Positions 50,601 through 61,202 are shown, counted from the first letter of the stretch. The stretch is 64,000 bases of DNA from Guadua angustifolia (GCA_036346375.1 CM070515.1:8764423-8828422); one strand, 5' to 3'. Notes: generated by a model from the sequence alone, not told the origin. Translations and numbers: made by a program.

Positions 50601-50629
50601 TCGGCCTCCCGACGCTCCTGCTCCCCCAT
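32651..50629 (-). CDS. Protein phosphatase 4 regulatory subunit 3 (SMEK/PSY2-like)
   Basis: 25 exons, 5' to 3': 50629-50549, 46786-46706, 45888-45789, 45696-45612, 45513-45464, 45389-45324, 44415-44336, 43779-43720, 41944-41845, 41767-41690, 41560-41493, 41409-41341, 41242-41165, 41077-40982, 40243-40173, 36582-36505, 36404-36311, 35792-35694, 35350-35136, 35041-34927, 34255-34124, 34053-33946, 33496-33387, 33329-33174, 33029-32651. They total 882 codons with every phase matching, normal for plant PP4R3. The protein targets the PP4 phosphatase to substrates, mostly in the nucleus. An EVH1/PH-like domain (about 28-130: RVKVYRLSDGGKWDDQGTGH) is followed by the SMK-1 domain (about 165-355), ARM-like helices to about 700, and an acidic tail with a basic RKRQK cluster. 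The start is the ATG at 50629; an in-frame upstream ATG at 50668 is possible. Introns 1 and 15 exceed 3.5 kb. Confidence 0.93.
36583..40172 (-). other. PP4R3 intron 15, 3.6 kb
   Basis: A long intron with no recognised gene. A GC-richer patch at 37330-37620 differs in composition from the surrounding intron and may be an inserted repeat, but I found no ends. A perfect tandem duplication at 38433-38504 is listed separately. Confidence 0.5.
38433..38504. repeat. Perfect 36 bp tandem duplication in PP4R3 intron 15
   Basis: 38433-38468 and 38469-38504 are identical, each starting TTCTTTGACTATGCAATCCC. The absence of mismatches implies a recent slippage or duplication. Confidence 0.9.
42775..42975. 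mobile_element. Decayed Tourist-type MITE in PP4R3 intron 8
   Basis: The left end GGGCCTGTTTGGTAGAGCTT is the Tourist terminus. The right end, AGAGCTGCCCTTAA, is shortened. The interior AAAATAAAGTGAATTAAGTT, ATAAACAAGATGATCTATCT and AACACTCTTAATGTACTCAC is shared with the copies at 51914 and, inverted, at 17064. No clean target duplication remains. Confidence 0.65.
43056..43488. mobile_element. hAT-type MITE in PP4R3 intron 8
   Basis: The left end CACTGTTCTAAATAAAGG and the right end CCATTATTTAGAACATTG are imperfect inverted repeats. They are flanked by a perfect 8 bp duplication GTGATAAC (43048-43055, 43489-43496). The size (433 bp), the 8 bp duplication and the CA.TG termini fit a non-autonomous hAT element. 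The interior encodes nothing and includes an inverted TTAACGGCCGTTAA palindrome. Confidence 0.85.
47880..48580 (+). pseudogene. LINE reverse transcriptase remnant, antisense in PP4R3 intron 1
   Basis: Across three frames the segment reads KGSLLDICF (about 47935), then FRSIARSRLGNGKTILFWVD followed by LWNDSILQ (47976-48060). Further on come WVWKNKCTLKTQ (48316-48350) and CWSPIGTTWN (48525-48555). This order matches the region from the reverse transcriptase connection through the zinc-binding domain of plant LINEs. Frame changes and stops show it is dead. Being antisense to the host gene, it should not supply splice signals to it easily. Confidence 0.7.
49741..49843. repeat. Local duplication, 56-base period
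   Basis: The 47-48 base block beginning CAATGCATGTGATGAAC and ending TTTGCAACTAAGG occurs at 49741-49788 and 49797-49843. The copies differ at one substitution and one single-base indel. Confidence 0.85.
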
Positions 50630-51235
50630 CGCGCCGCGGTCCCCGCCTACGCCGCCGCCTAGGGGCAAGCGGGAGCCTCTCTGCCGCCGGGGCGCTTCGT
50701 CAGTGGGTCGAGGACGCGGGCGGCGAAGAAACCCTAACCAGCACCAACGAGCTCTACCTCTACCCCCAACCCCCTTCTCCGACCTCGCGGCCTCGGCGTC
50801 GCCTTTACCCTTTGCCCCCCTCTCGTTTTCGCGAATATTTTGTGTGCGCGTGTTTGTTCGTTTACCGACCCCCGCAATACAGAACGGAATTGCGGACAGA
50901 CGGAGACACGGGAGTTGGACGTGGGACTTTACTGTTTCGGAATCGGTGAAGGGCGATTTTTCTACCGAGAAGGACTCGAGACCAACCCTCTTCTATTGGA
51001 GGCCCGTCCTCTTTTTTCCCTCCACACGACGCCAGCCTTTAAACATCAAATTATTCTTCCTCTCGCCCACCTCTTTCCCTGTCCTTATCCGACCTAACGA
51101 TCCCAGCATCGAGCACGTACGAACCTGCGGTTGTCATGGACGAGGCGGCTAGCACCGTCCATGGCGTGCGAGCGTGCAGTCCGCCACAGCCCACAGCCGC
51201 CTCCGCGATGAAGGGATGGCACGCACACGGAATAA
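50630..51235 (-). promoter_or_regulatory. GC-rich 5' region of the PP4R3 gene
   Basis: C/T-rich and GC-rich sequence upstream of the PP4R3 start codon, as expected for the leader and core promoter of a housekeeping grass gene. No clear TATA box was seen on the minus strand. A long open frame on the plus strand (50553-51152) is a by-product of the composition. Confidence 0.45.
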
Positions 51236-51354
51236 TTAACTATTTGCCACTTACAGTCTTCACGATGATATGAGTCATTTGACGCCATCTGATGATATGA
51301 GTGCATGACAGCAAGAAATCATTCTGCTCGACCGTAAGAGTGGCAAATAGTTAA
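51236..51354. mobile_element. Short palindromic MITE-like element
   Basis: The left end TTAACTATTTGCCACTTACAG and the right end, which inverts to TTAACTATTTGCCACTCTTACGG, pair over about 22 bases across a 119-base element. Between them a shorter direct repeat, GATGATATGAGT, occurs twice (51263 and 51291). The duplication of the target is not certain. It lies about 600 bases upstream of the PP4R3 start. Confidence 0.6.
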
Positions 51355-51910
51355 AAGCCCCCACGCACACAGATTCACCGCTATCGTAACGCGGCACTAC
51401 TCCAAATACTCAAAATATTATATCATCGTACATTTTCAATATAATTTTATTGATAATTTCAATAAAACCTTCCCTAAACAACTATCGTCCATACTAAAAA
51501 CTACTAATAAGAACATCGTAATAATATAAATATAGATAATAATAAATTTGAAATCACGTGTCCAAAAGAGCTTGAATCCATAAGCTCGAGGACGCCGAAG
51601 TCGATGCGCTTAGGGACGCTCGGGTCCACACGCCCGAGAACCCCCGGATCACACGAGTTCGTAAGCAAACTTACCTTTTTGACAACAACGTCAAATAAAG
51701 ATTTAAAGATAAATAAATAGGCAAATAAACTTCTCAAAATATTATATAAATTCAACTAAGCTCACATAACTTTTTATGCTATAAAAATTCAACAACTAAA
51801 CCAACTAGACATTGTATTACTTTATGTATGAACTATTAATGCTAGATAACTATGATGAATAATGACATATGTGATGTGACAGTGCTACTCCTATCATATG
51901 CATGTAAACT
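51355..51910. other. Intergenic AT-rich sequence
   Basis: Nothing recognised. The short GC-richer part at 51560-51650 contains repeated CTCG.G words but no identifiable feature. Confidence 0.4.
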
Positions 51911-51913
51911 TTA

Positions 51914-52108
51914 GGGTCTATTTAGTAGAACTCTAGATTCCAGTTTCTCCTGAAATCTGAAACTTGTAGGTTAAAATAAATAAGATGATCTATCTAAACA
52001 CTCTTAATGTACTCACAACTTCAGCTTCACGAATCTAGTGAAGCTAGAATTTTCAGCTTCACCAGATTCGTGAATCTGGAGAAGCTTAAATCTCTACCAA
52101 ACACACCC
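51914..52108. mobile_element. Tourist-type MITE
   Basis: The left end GGGTCTATTTAGTAGA and the right end TCTACCAAACACACCC are imperfect inverted repeats. TTA is duplicated on both sides (51911-51913, 52109-52111). The interior shares AAGATGATCTATCTAAACAC and TCTTAATGTACTCACA with the copy at 42775. An additional internal palindrome GATTCGTGAATC lies at about 52066-52077. Confidence 0.85.
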
Positions 52109-52412
52109 TTAATGTTCACCTAAAATAACAAATAAGTAATGGTAAGTCCAAAACTCAGTAAGTACATAATAAAATAATAACATAACAATGTATTACATTT
52201 ATCTCATTATTCATCTCTTATTATTAGCAATGCACACGGCTCTAGCGACACCTTATGCTTTAGATCTCGCAAAAACTTCCTTAAAATGGAACACATTCTG
52301 TACTCCTTGAAAAGATTCACGGAGATCGGGATGATAAGCTAACTTCCTAACTTGTGCCAGATTTAGGAATGACCCAATATATTTTGGACTAACCTTTTTC
52401 TTGGTACTAAAC

Positions 52413-53212
52413 TGTCGACGATTCAGGAACCGGTCCCCCGCCGAGCTTACTTATTGAATGAGGGATCAACCTAAGGCTCCTTTTCCACGAGGGGTATAGC
52501 GTCTGAGGGCCTGCCGAGCTACGGATCGAGGTAGTCGGGACAATCACAGCGAACAGGGGGAGGCTTTTTTGATCTGGTTCGGGCCTCTCGCAGGGGAGAT
52601 AATAACCCTACGTCCAGTGATGGCACTAACTTCTTGAGGATGTATTACAATGTGTTTGCTCGGGAAGTCCTAGGAGGTTCTAAGGACTATCCTCCGGACC
52701 ACTAGCAACAAGCTCTATGTATGAGGAAAACAGGGAATGAAGCCCAACCCTGAACCCTTCGTGCGAGAAGATATTTATAGGGGGTTACAAGCGACACAAC
52801 ATTTATTACAGAGGGGCGCACCACTGTTCCGGACGTGGGTGGTGTTGTTCCCTTGCTTCCCACCGGGCACGGCGCGACGTGGGTACAATGGGTGCAGATC
52901 GCGGGCGCGCAGACCACGGGCGTGTAGATTGTGGGCGCGCAAACCTTCAAGCCGCCGCGTAATTAATGCCACGTCGTCTTCGTGGACTGCGCCTAGCTTT
53001 TGGGCGAAGCCCAAGGTACCTTCGGCAGACCGGGTCGTCTAGTCACGGACTCCTGAGCAGGCATGCTCGGGGGCGAGCTCAACTGAGGACGGGGGTCGGC
53101 CCGAAGGTCGGACGACCCGAAGATCTTTCTTGGGGACGACGTCCGAGCATGGGCATACTCGGAGGCCGCCGGGACACAATGGTCGGCTGCTGGAATTTCC
53201 CAATCCCCGACA
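52413..53212 (-). repeat. 3' LTR of a Tat-type Ty3/gypsy element
   Basis: The segment starts TGTCGACG and ends CCCCGACA, giving TG...CA with TGTCG/CGACA ends. On the minus strand the sequence just before it is TCGAGGGCTAGT, in the position of the TCGGGGGCTACT-like polypurine tract of Tat-type elements. The element is therefore read right to left and this is its 3' LTR. The block GGTTCGGGCCTCTCGCAGGG...ATAATAACCCTA is similar to the LTR at 56539. The internal region is cut short near 53760, so only the 3' end of this copy remains. Confidence 0.65.
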
Positions 53213-53313
53213 ACTAGCCCTCGAGGCTTAAGGGGGAAGTTGCTCGACCGGGCCTTCACTTTAAGCCTCCAGACTTACAGGGAGGATTGGGACTTCGCAA
53301 TAAAAGTTATCAG

Positions 53314-53720
53314 GCGTCCGAAAGCGACAGCTCGGGAGAAGGATCTCGCAGTCGAAGAACTATCGGCGTCCGGCGATGCTAGCTCGGGAGAAGGATCTCG
53401 CAGCGACTGCGGCGTCCGAAAGCAGGCTGCTCGGGAGGAGGATCTCGCAATAAGAACCTGCGGCATCCGAGCGTACTGCTCGGGAGGAGGATCTCGCAGA
53501 AGAACTATCTGCGGCGTCCGGCGGCGGCTCGGGAGAAGGATCTCGCAGAGAAGAACTATCACAAGCGTCCGAGCAACGCCGCTCGGGAGAAGGATCTCGC
53601 AGCGAAGAACTATCGGCGTCTGAGCGGCTGCTCGGGAGAAGGATCTCGCAGCGAAGAACTATCATGCAAGCGTCGAAAGCGTGGCTCGGGGAGAAGGATC
53701 TTGCAGCGACACGAACTATA
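53314..53720. repeat. Minisatellite of eight units of 46-54 bases
   Basis: Eight consecutive units share GCGTCCGA, GCTCGGGAGAAGGATCTCGC and GAAGAACTATC. The short stretch between GCGTCC and GCTCGG varies from unit to unit. It sits about 100 bases inside the 3' LTR at 52413-53212, in the 3' untranslated zone of that element. Open frames through it on both strands exist only because unit lengths avoid stops. Confidence 0.9.
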
Positions 53721-53789
53721 TGATACAGTTGGTGGGAGACGCTTTTAGAAGCACCTAGTCACCCATCACAAAGTCCAATTCCCACATTA

Positions 53790-54720
53790 TCATATATATG
53801 CATAACTTTTTTCTGCCTACTCTGAACTACACGAAGGTTTTGCTTAACCTCTATCACTCAATCAACTATCTATTGAACCCAATCAGGACGAAAAACTGCA
53901 TTCTCTCCTACTACATTCTAGCAAAAGGGTGATACACTCTTCTGTCCATAAAAGCACTTCGAATAGCATTGCTTGAATGCTAACATGGTAACTATTGTTA
54001 TAAGTAAATTCAATAAGAATCAGATGGTCCTCCCGACTACTCTTCTATACCAAAATGCATGATCTAACCATATCTTCTAGCGTTCGGATGGTGCACTCTA
54101 AATGCCCATCTATTTGAGGGTGGAAAGTGATACTGAGGCAAAGTTATATGCTTAAAGCACCCTTCACCCAGAACTTAGAAACAAACTTGGGTGTGTAGCC
54201 TCACAATCTCCCACACATAAATATCATTCCAATTCACTAGCCAAATTTATCGTGTAGATAAGAATAAAATGTGCAGATTTGCAAACAATCCATCAAACCC
54301 AAATAGCATCCTTCCCTTTTTGCGTAAGAGGTAAGACAACCACAAAAATGCACAGTTATATCATCCCATGGCCACAACACAAATTTCTAGAGGTTGCAAT
54401 AATTATACTTAACTTTTGTGTCCTGCCTTCATTTACAGGAAGTCACATACTGGGCAATATCTACATTCATTATCTTTCATCAAAAGTTCTCTTTCAAGTA
54501 ATGATATATTTTTGTTTCACCAGAATGGACAATATACGGACGCGATGAGCTTCTTTCAATATATCATCATTGCCTTACGTGACACATAAAGGTGTCCTTT
54601 AAACCATAATGCATCTGACTCATCAATGCTAAAACCCTTAGATTTTTCCTCATCAATGTACTTCTCTTGTTGAAATAGATGATCATACTGTTATGCCTTC
54701 CTCGCTTTGGAACTGCTGAC
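53790..54720 (-). pseudogene. Ty3/gypsy integrase remnant
   Basis: Read on the minus strand through several frame changes, the segment shows recognisable integrase order. MNVDIAQYVTSC lies near 54480; the MDCLQICTFYSYLHDKFG zone is near 54270 (intact proteins have VDRLTKSAHFIPV); FHPQIDGHLECTIRTLEDM is near 54090; EDHLILIEFTYNNSYHVSIQ is near 54000. The HPQ.DG..E core is a hallmark of chromovirus-like gypsy integrases. It is full of stops and is probably a different family from the flanking LTR. Confidence 0.7.
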
Positions 54721-56538
54721 TCTAGAATTAACTGAGTTTCGACTTACATAACGCCCATAAAGCAATAGGAAACTCCAACATGTTCAAAGTCAACAATAAA
54801 AAAATCCAAAGTGGAGGATGTTGTTTTGCAACTAAGAGCACCTGCCACTGCAGCATGGGATTGTAGTCAATAATATGGGGAGAGATTGATATTTGCTTAT
54901 CATCAAATATTTATAGATCTTTGTTAGATTGATTTGGAAATTGAAACACGGCTATTCACTATTTTATGAAATTAACTATAAAAGAAAAATAATTTATTTT
55001 GTCCTTCTCGTCCTAATTTAAGCAATTGCTTCCTATTTGATGTATGTATCATCGGTCCTATTTTGGACAGTTTTAGCTTTGGTTTTTTCTCTCTCTGGTT
55101 CAGCTATCTCAAGCAGCTGGCTTCTCCGCAGCCGAAAGCTAAAAGCCAACAAACCATTTGTATTAGAAGAAGGTAAAATTGAAAGTTAGTTTGAGATAGC
55201 TTTCCACAGCTTTGGTGGGTTAGTGTTCTAATTTTGCCACTAGAGTCAACAAAAATTACCCTATTTTACTAAGTATAAAATTCCAAATCCCACTTCTCTC
55301 ATCCACAATTCTGATCCGCATCTCATACCTAAAACATAAGCTATAAGGGTCCGTTTGGAGGGCTGTGGCTGAGCTGAAAAGCTGCTTTTAGCTTTGTTAG
55401 GCTGAAAAGTGCCTGTGGCTTTTTGTGAGATACCGTTTGGGACTGTGGCCGTGACTTTTCTTGAAATCTCTCCAACCATCCAAAAATTCCTAAATCCATC
55501 CCCAAATCCCCCCCCAAATCCTCCCCAAATCACATCCCAATTGTGCAAGCTTTTGCGTTGACAGAGGCAGTGAAGTGTCGAGATCAATCGAGCAATCGGC
55601 CAAGCGGTGACCGAACGGGGAGGGCGAGGCGGCGACCGAACAGGAAGGCAGCTCGGTCGAGCGGACGGCGAGGCGGCGACCGAACGGGAAGGTAGCTCGG
55701 TCGGGCGGTCGGGGCGGAGCGAGGTCGGCGCAGCGGCGCGGAGCTCGGTCAGGGCGGAGCAACAGTCAGCGTGAAGCTTGGCGAGGCGGAGGCGAGCTCG
55801 ACGCGGAGCGAGGGAGGCGAGCGAGAATCCTCGGAGGCAAAGGAAAGCCGCACAAAAGCACGTCTTGGCCAGCTGCGGCTTTTCCTTGGCTTTTGTTGTG
55901 GCCTGGTTGTTAAGTCACTTCACCGCTGCCCTCTTTAGGGGTAGGGATGGCGTTTACCCATGGGTTTGAGTACCCGATAAGCCCATAGGATGGGTGTGGA
56001 TGTTAATTTATACCCGTGGATAGGTATCCTATGACATGTAGACCCACTTTTTTAGAGGTATATTAGAAAAACAAATTCACTAACTGCTCGGCTGAGTCAG
56101 CTCCTCCCTGATTCTCCTCGCCCCCATCGCCTCCCTCCCCTTGTCCCCATTGCCTGATTGCTTTGGCCTCCCTCTCCTCGCCTTTGCCTCCCTCGGCGTT
56201 CGAAGCCTGCTCCTCCCCTCGCTGTCGGCTCCTCCCATCGGCTCCCTCGGCCGGCGCACATAGTACCTAAAAGAAGAGAGAGAAATGAGAGGTGAGAAGG
56301 AGATAGAGGGAGAGGCGAGTCCTACTCAACCAAAACGCATTGCTCTCTGTGCGTACTCCCGAGATCTAGTGTTCCGGCGGACCGAGCCATGGCCTCCGGC
56401 GTCTGCGAAGGGGGAGGAGCATGCGCCGGCCGTGGCGCCTCCCACCTCTCTGCCTGCAAAGCTTAGTGAGTTTGGGTAGACGAAACTTTGTTCAGGTTTA
56501 GATTTAAGTTTAAGACAGTAATACCAAGTATCGAGGTT
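54721..56538. other. Spacer with a GC-rich repeat patch, no gene
   Basis: 54721-55350 holds nothing recognised. From 55347 (GGGTCCGTTTGGAGGGCTGT) a Tourist-like terminus begins, but no matching right end was found. At 55600-55740 the words GAGGCGGCGACCGAACGGGA and AGCTCGGTCG recur two to three times, giving open frames on both strands. 55950-56030 contains repeated TACCC(A/G) words. No coding assignment is justified. Confidence 0.4.
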
Positions 56539-56999
56539 TGTTACCGACAATAATTAAAAGGGGGCTAAGCACTGGATCGGAAACTCGATGGTAGCACAAG
56601 ACACGAGAAATTATACAGGTTCGGGCTCTCGCGGTGGAGATAACACCCTAGTCCTGTGCTCTGGAATTATGAGTAGCTAGCTTATTTGCCGATGATGTTG
56701 TCCTATTGATGGTTCCCCCACCTCTCCCTTTATATAGCAGGGAAGGGCGGTTACAATAGGGAGTCCCACTCGGATACGAGATGGAAACTGCACCCTTATA
56801 TCTATCCAACTCTATATCAGTTTGGATTACAATCATCCTTTGCCTAATACGACTCAGTTTCCTTAACTGGAGTTTACTCTTGATTATCCATAGCTCGCTC
56901 GGCCCAGTATGCCTTTAGTCCTCTGCCGTCGGCCTGGCCTAGTTACGTCGATTAGGCCTCATAAATCTGCCTTGTGGGCCCCGGTGTATATCTCCCACA
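56539..56999 (-). repeat. 3' LTR of the right-hand Ty3/gypsy element
   Basis: The segment starts TGTTACCG and ends CTCCCACA (TG...CA). The minus strand begins TGTGGGAGATATACACCGGG, a beginning common in Tat-type LTRs, and is preceded by TCTGGCTCT in the position of a decayed polypurine tract. It shares CAGGTTCGGGCTCTCGCGGT and GAGATAACACCCTAG with the LTR at 52413, though they are not the same family. The companion 5' LTR would lie beyond 64000. Confidence 0.6.
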
Positions 57000-57757
57000 A
57001 GAGCCAGAAAGTGCTTCGTCCGAAAGTGCCTTTCTGCAGTCAAGTCTTCCCGAGTGCTTATAGCCGAGTGCTTATTTGCTTGGCGGGGAGGTCACGAAGA
57101 ACTCGACGAAATTCTTTTGTATGATTATTCCGAGCTGTTTTCGACCCAGTTTATCAGGCCGACTCGTTTCTTGGTATATTTCCTGTGCACATCCGTACTC
57201 AGCCGAGTGGTATTAGCGTGTATGAACGCATAACCCTTGGCCTTTTGACAGAGCGCATTTCATCCTGCCCATTCGGTGTCCGCCGTTACCCCTTTTTTAA
57301 GGTTATGCGAGCCTTGTACGCTGTGGGCGTCTGTTTTTTGTTAAGCCATCTTTACGGTATCTGACTTCGTTCTCTGAACGTTATCAGCCTGTGACCTATC
57401 GTGAGGCATACCATAAGAGGATGTTTTTCCGGGGGTGGTACCCATGATCCCGTGTGTCACGGGTTTTTGGCTTTTGGGCCCGTCTTGGGGCGTACCTTTT
57501 CCCAATTTATTCTGTTGGGCCATCAGCGATTGTGCACGACATGCGTACTCACCTACCACCTCAAGTGCTCCCTAGGGCGGCTTCAGGGCATGGGAAGGGT
57601 GAGGCGATTTCCGCTTCAGGCGGAAGTTGGCACCGCTCCCTTACCAATGTAGGGCAGAACGAAGTGTCTTTGCACTGTTCTTTTTCCCCCTTTAGTTCTT
57701 CAATCTTTTCCCTCGCGACCTCCGCCGCTAGGGTTAACCCCTAAACTCACGCGATCG
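57000..57757. other. Untranslated zone between the antisense ORF and the 3' LTR
   Basis: No conserved coding segment. Several overlapping short frames on both strands (57341-57744) do not resemble any protein. Under the single-element interpretation this holds the promoter of the antisense ORF on the plus strand. Confidence 0.4.
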
Positions 57758-60636
57758 CGAGGTTGCTTCTTTGAGGATGTCGCCCCTCCTCCCAAGCTGA
57801 TTCGCCGTCGCCTCGACCAAGGATTGGGCTACCTCAGAACGACGGAGGGACGGTTGGAGGACTTGGTCGGCATGGGTGTTTTTCCGCCATTGGTGATGCT
57901 CGCCTTGCCCGCCGCAGTGGTCTGCCCTACCCTCGTCTTTGAGGAGGTGGTTGTCTTTGAATCCTTCTTCATGCGTGGATTGGGTCTTCCGGCATCCCCC
58001 TTTTTCCGCGGCATTCTTGAATTCTATGGGATTGAATTAACTCATCTCAACCCCAATTCTATTCTCCAAATCGCTGCCTTTGTCAACCTCTGCGAATCCT
58101 TCCTTGGCATCCGCCCTCATTTTAATCTTTTTCGCCACCTTTTCCTTCTTAAGCCTTTTCCTAATAAGAATTCCCCTAAAGTGATCGGAGGTGCTGGATT
58201 TCAGCTGAGGGATGGCATGAAGAAACCTTATTTTAACATTCCTTTCAGGACCTCGAATATGGGCTGGCACCAAGAGTGGTTCTATTGTGCCAATCCTGAG
58301 CCTCCATTGCCTGCTTTTTCTGGAAGGCCACCCAAGCCCTCTCCTGACTGGACATCGCTCCCCAAGGACTGATCTTATGGGGCTAATTGCCGAGCTGAAG
58401 GAGAATGGGCTTACTGGTATGGCCATTATCGCCAACTTCTGCATCCGCCGGATCCAGCCCCTCAAGGACCGAGTTCATCCAGGGTATGAATATGAGGGCT
58501 CCAATGATCCCACACGGGAGGTTTCTGAAGAAATTACTTCGGCAGTATTTTTATGTCGTGTCTCTGACTTCTTCGCCCCAAACGAGAAGATTTCTATTCC
58601 CAAGAACCCAAGACCTTTCACGAAGCTGAACCCAACGCCTCCGGTAAGGGATCTTCGTTGCCTTCCGATACTGCTTCTTCTAACTTTTATCTGAATCTTG
58701 ACGTGGATGTGCTTTCATATTTGCAGGATCGTGAGGCCTTCTTTTCTGATGCGCCATTACCTGAATTTCCTGTTCATAAGAGTGATAAGCGAAACTTCCG
58801 CCAAAGATTCTTCGCCGCCCAAGTCGGCGAAGCAAGACGAAACACGCTCGATGATGATTCACCAGAAGGAAAAGCTCCGATTGTTGGCAAGGCCAAGCGG
58901 AAGCAGTCGGATAAGGGTGTAGCCCCGACTGGAGGTCCGACGATTCGGGACCCTGCGACCGCACGACCCCCTCCCCCGACCTCTTCTTCTTCTTCTTCTT
59001 CGAGCCAATCAGTGGAACCCGAGATGCCTAAGCCCTCGGCCCCACCCCCAGCAAAGAGTGTGCCTTCTCCCGCGCGCCCGACTAGATCTTCCTTGTCCGT
59101 GGGAAGAGCGCGTGCCAGCAGGACTCTGTGGCGCGATCCTTCCACTCGGAGAGGTTTAAAATGCAAGATAACAAGATCCAACAGGTTAGATTTCCTTGCT
59201 AGTCTTTCTTTGCTTCTTTGGATCATGTCCTAATCGTTTCTCCTCATAGGGATTCTGTTGATGAAGCTCTTCATGAAACGTCACCCCTGGAGCCTCCAGC
59301 AGCTGTCGACGAGGGTAGTGTGGTAGAGGCCGAGGCGCCGATTGATGCTGTGCCTCTCGCACCTAGTGCTACTCCGGAACCAGTCGGAATGGTACCTCCA
59401 TCAGCCCCCGAGGCCGCAGGCAACGGGTGCCGCCTGGAGCCGAGTGATTCCTTGCCGCCCTTTCTTCTTGAGCCGACTGGCCATGCCGCGTCCCCTGTTG
59501 ATGCTACTGCTCCTTTACCGCCAGAAGATCCTTCTACCTCCCCTCGCCAGTCACCACCGTGCATTGAAATTCCTCGCCCTCTACTTGAAATCTCCTCTGA
59601 CGGCGGCATTTACTGATGACAAAGGTGACATAGTGCTGTTGGATGGCGAAATCGAGGATCAGGATTGGAAGTCGTTCTTTGACGCTGCTCGTGAGTGTTG
59701 GCGCCTTGGCAAGGTGAGTTGTCTGCGCCGTGCTTTCTCTGAAAGTCCTCATTTTTTCTGAAGCCCGACATTGTTTTACCGTCTTCAGCGCCTGTCATCT
59801 TTTGCCAAGGACCGAACTACCTTCTTCAAAAATTATTTCCGAGGATGAAGATGAGGAAGGATTATGCTGAGGAGGTCGAGCAGATTCGTAATGAATATGA
59901 GGCTGATCTTACACGCACCCGCGTGGAGAATCGGGAGGAACTGGAAAGACTTCGAAGTCGTATCCAGTCCCTCGAGGTAGAGAAATTGAATTTAACCAAT
60001 CTTTCTGATGGTAACCCATTCGTCCGAGTGCCCTGATTTTATTCTTTGTCTTCTGATGCCCCGGCCTTCATCTTTTTGCCAGACTTCCGGGAGAAGCTTG
60101 AAGCCTCTCTTTCCCAGAATGAAAAACTGAAGAAGGCTGAAGCGGACGCCAAGGAACAGGTAGCCAAGCTAATAAGAGAATTGGAAGGTGCACTCTCGGT
60201 CTCATCTTCTGTCTTATTGTCCTTTTGTAGTTTTCGTAATTCACCCGACTGGTATCTCGCAGTGCATCGGATCAACTCTCAAGCTCAATATCGGGCTCTT
60301 GATGATAAAATCAAAAGTACTGAAGCGAGGGTCGACCGTCTTCAATTGGGCTCTGAAAGGATGCTGCGAGTCTTGGGTCCTGACGAAGCTGGCACCAGTG
60401 GTGTCCCCTATGATGCTGATGTCACAATCCAGAAACTGGAAGAGGCCCCCAAGAAGCTGACTGCGCACTTGGAGGACATCGCAATTACAAGCGCCTGCCA
60501 GGCGTTAGCGATCACCAAGTCTCTATATCCGCGGGTGGAGCTCAAAGCTATCAAGGAGGGATTTGCCCGTACTGTTGATGACGACCGAGCGCTTGCCCTT
60601 ATGGATGAAGTCAAGGGTATTATACGCTTTGGTTAA
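57758..60636 (+). pseudogene. Spliced antisense ORF of a gypsy element, Transposase_28-like
   Basis: A six-exon model with canonical GT-AG borders: about 57758-58643, 58727-59184, 59250-59713, 59789-60010, 60083-60187, 60264-60636. The first exon has EDVAPPPKLIRRRLDQGLGY and later FFMRGLGLPASPFFRGILEF, matching the plant 'putative gypsy type transposon' domain (PF04195). The middle is proline/serine-rich; the last exons form a coiled coil (QIRNEYEADLTRTRVENREE; DDKIKSTEARVDRLQLGSER). Three lesions break it: a frameshift with stop near 58372, another near 59616 and a third near 59845. No ATG was found upstream in frame. It lies opposite to the pol fragment at 63655-64000, as expected of an antisense extra ORF between pol and the 3' LTR. 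Its function is unknown. Confidence 0.7.
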
Positions 60637-61202
60637 AACACGGACACAGGTCTGTGTAATCTTCTGTTTGTACTTATCTTGTGCTTTTTGCTGCTCCTTC
60701 GAGATAATCGCCCTAATGTTGGAAAAACGGTTTCTTCTGGGCCTGAATTTGCTCTGCGAAAATGTTTAGCCGCCGCCTTAGCTCTAATTCCTGGCCCATT
60801 TAGGGGGCAAATCTGGTGTCTTGGCCCGTTTCTGAAGTCTTGGATCATCATGGTGTCTGACATTCTTCGAAAAACGTGCGACGCTATGTTCAGCGCACCC
60901 GGAAGGTGAATCGCTCCCGCTTCCATGCCAAGCGTCGCCCAGAGTTGAAGTGGTCTCTCTCCGGCGACAAGCGTTGCCCCGTATAAGAGTGTACTTTAGC
61001 CTCGACCTTGGCGATTCGCAGCGCACTACCATTCTCAACCGGTTCTCTCTTCTTCATCTCTTCAGGAGTTTCTTCTCGTTTCTTTGAAACACTCGCCCGT
61101 TAGCTTTCTTCTTCGCTTGATTTCTTCACTTTTCGTGCTTGTGGAACTTGTGATCGCTGGTTTGATCGTTCGCCATTTTTGCAGGTTACTCCTTTCTTCT
61201 TC
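60637..61202. other. Spacer between the two antisense-side ORFs
   Basis: No conserved coding segment. TTTTTGCAG at 61175-61183 is a good 3' splice site just before the next ORF, so part of this stretch may be an intron or leader of that transcript. Confidence 0.35.

Noticed and set aside
50553..51152. 199-codon open frame on the plus strand upstream of PP4R3
   Set aside because: It overlaps PP4R3 exon 1 and its GC-rich leader on the opposite strand, is rich in Pro/Arg/Ser as expected from composition, and matches nothing I know.
52413..53212. A solo LTR at this position
   Set aside because: No 5-base duplication matches on the two sides (TAAAC on the left, ACTAG on the right), and polypurine-tract-like sequence plus internal DNA follow it, so it is the end of a truncated element.
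53240..53665. Long open frames on both strands across the minisatellite
   Set aside because: They are produced by the repeat unit itself; the translated repeats (GEGSR, REEDLA and the like) are not a known protein.
53314..53720. Regularly spaced repeats resembling a CRISPR array
   Set aside because: Units are contiguous imperfect tandem copies without unique spacers, in a plant nuclear context inside an LTR element.
55347..55940. A full Tourist-type element at this position
   Set aside because: Only a left end (GGGTCCGTTTGG) is convincing. No right terminal repeat or target duplication was found.
55490..55969. Alanine/arginine-rich frames at 55490-55969
   Set aside because: Caused by repeated GAGGCGGCGACCGAACGGG words on both strands; no family match.
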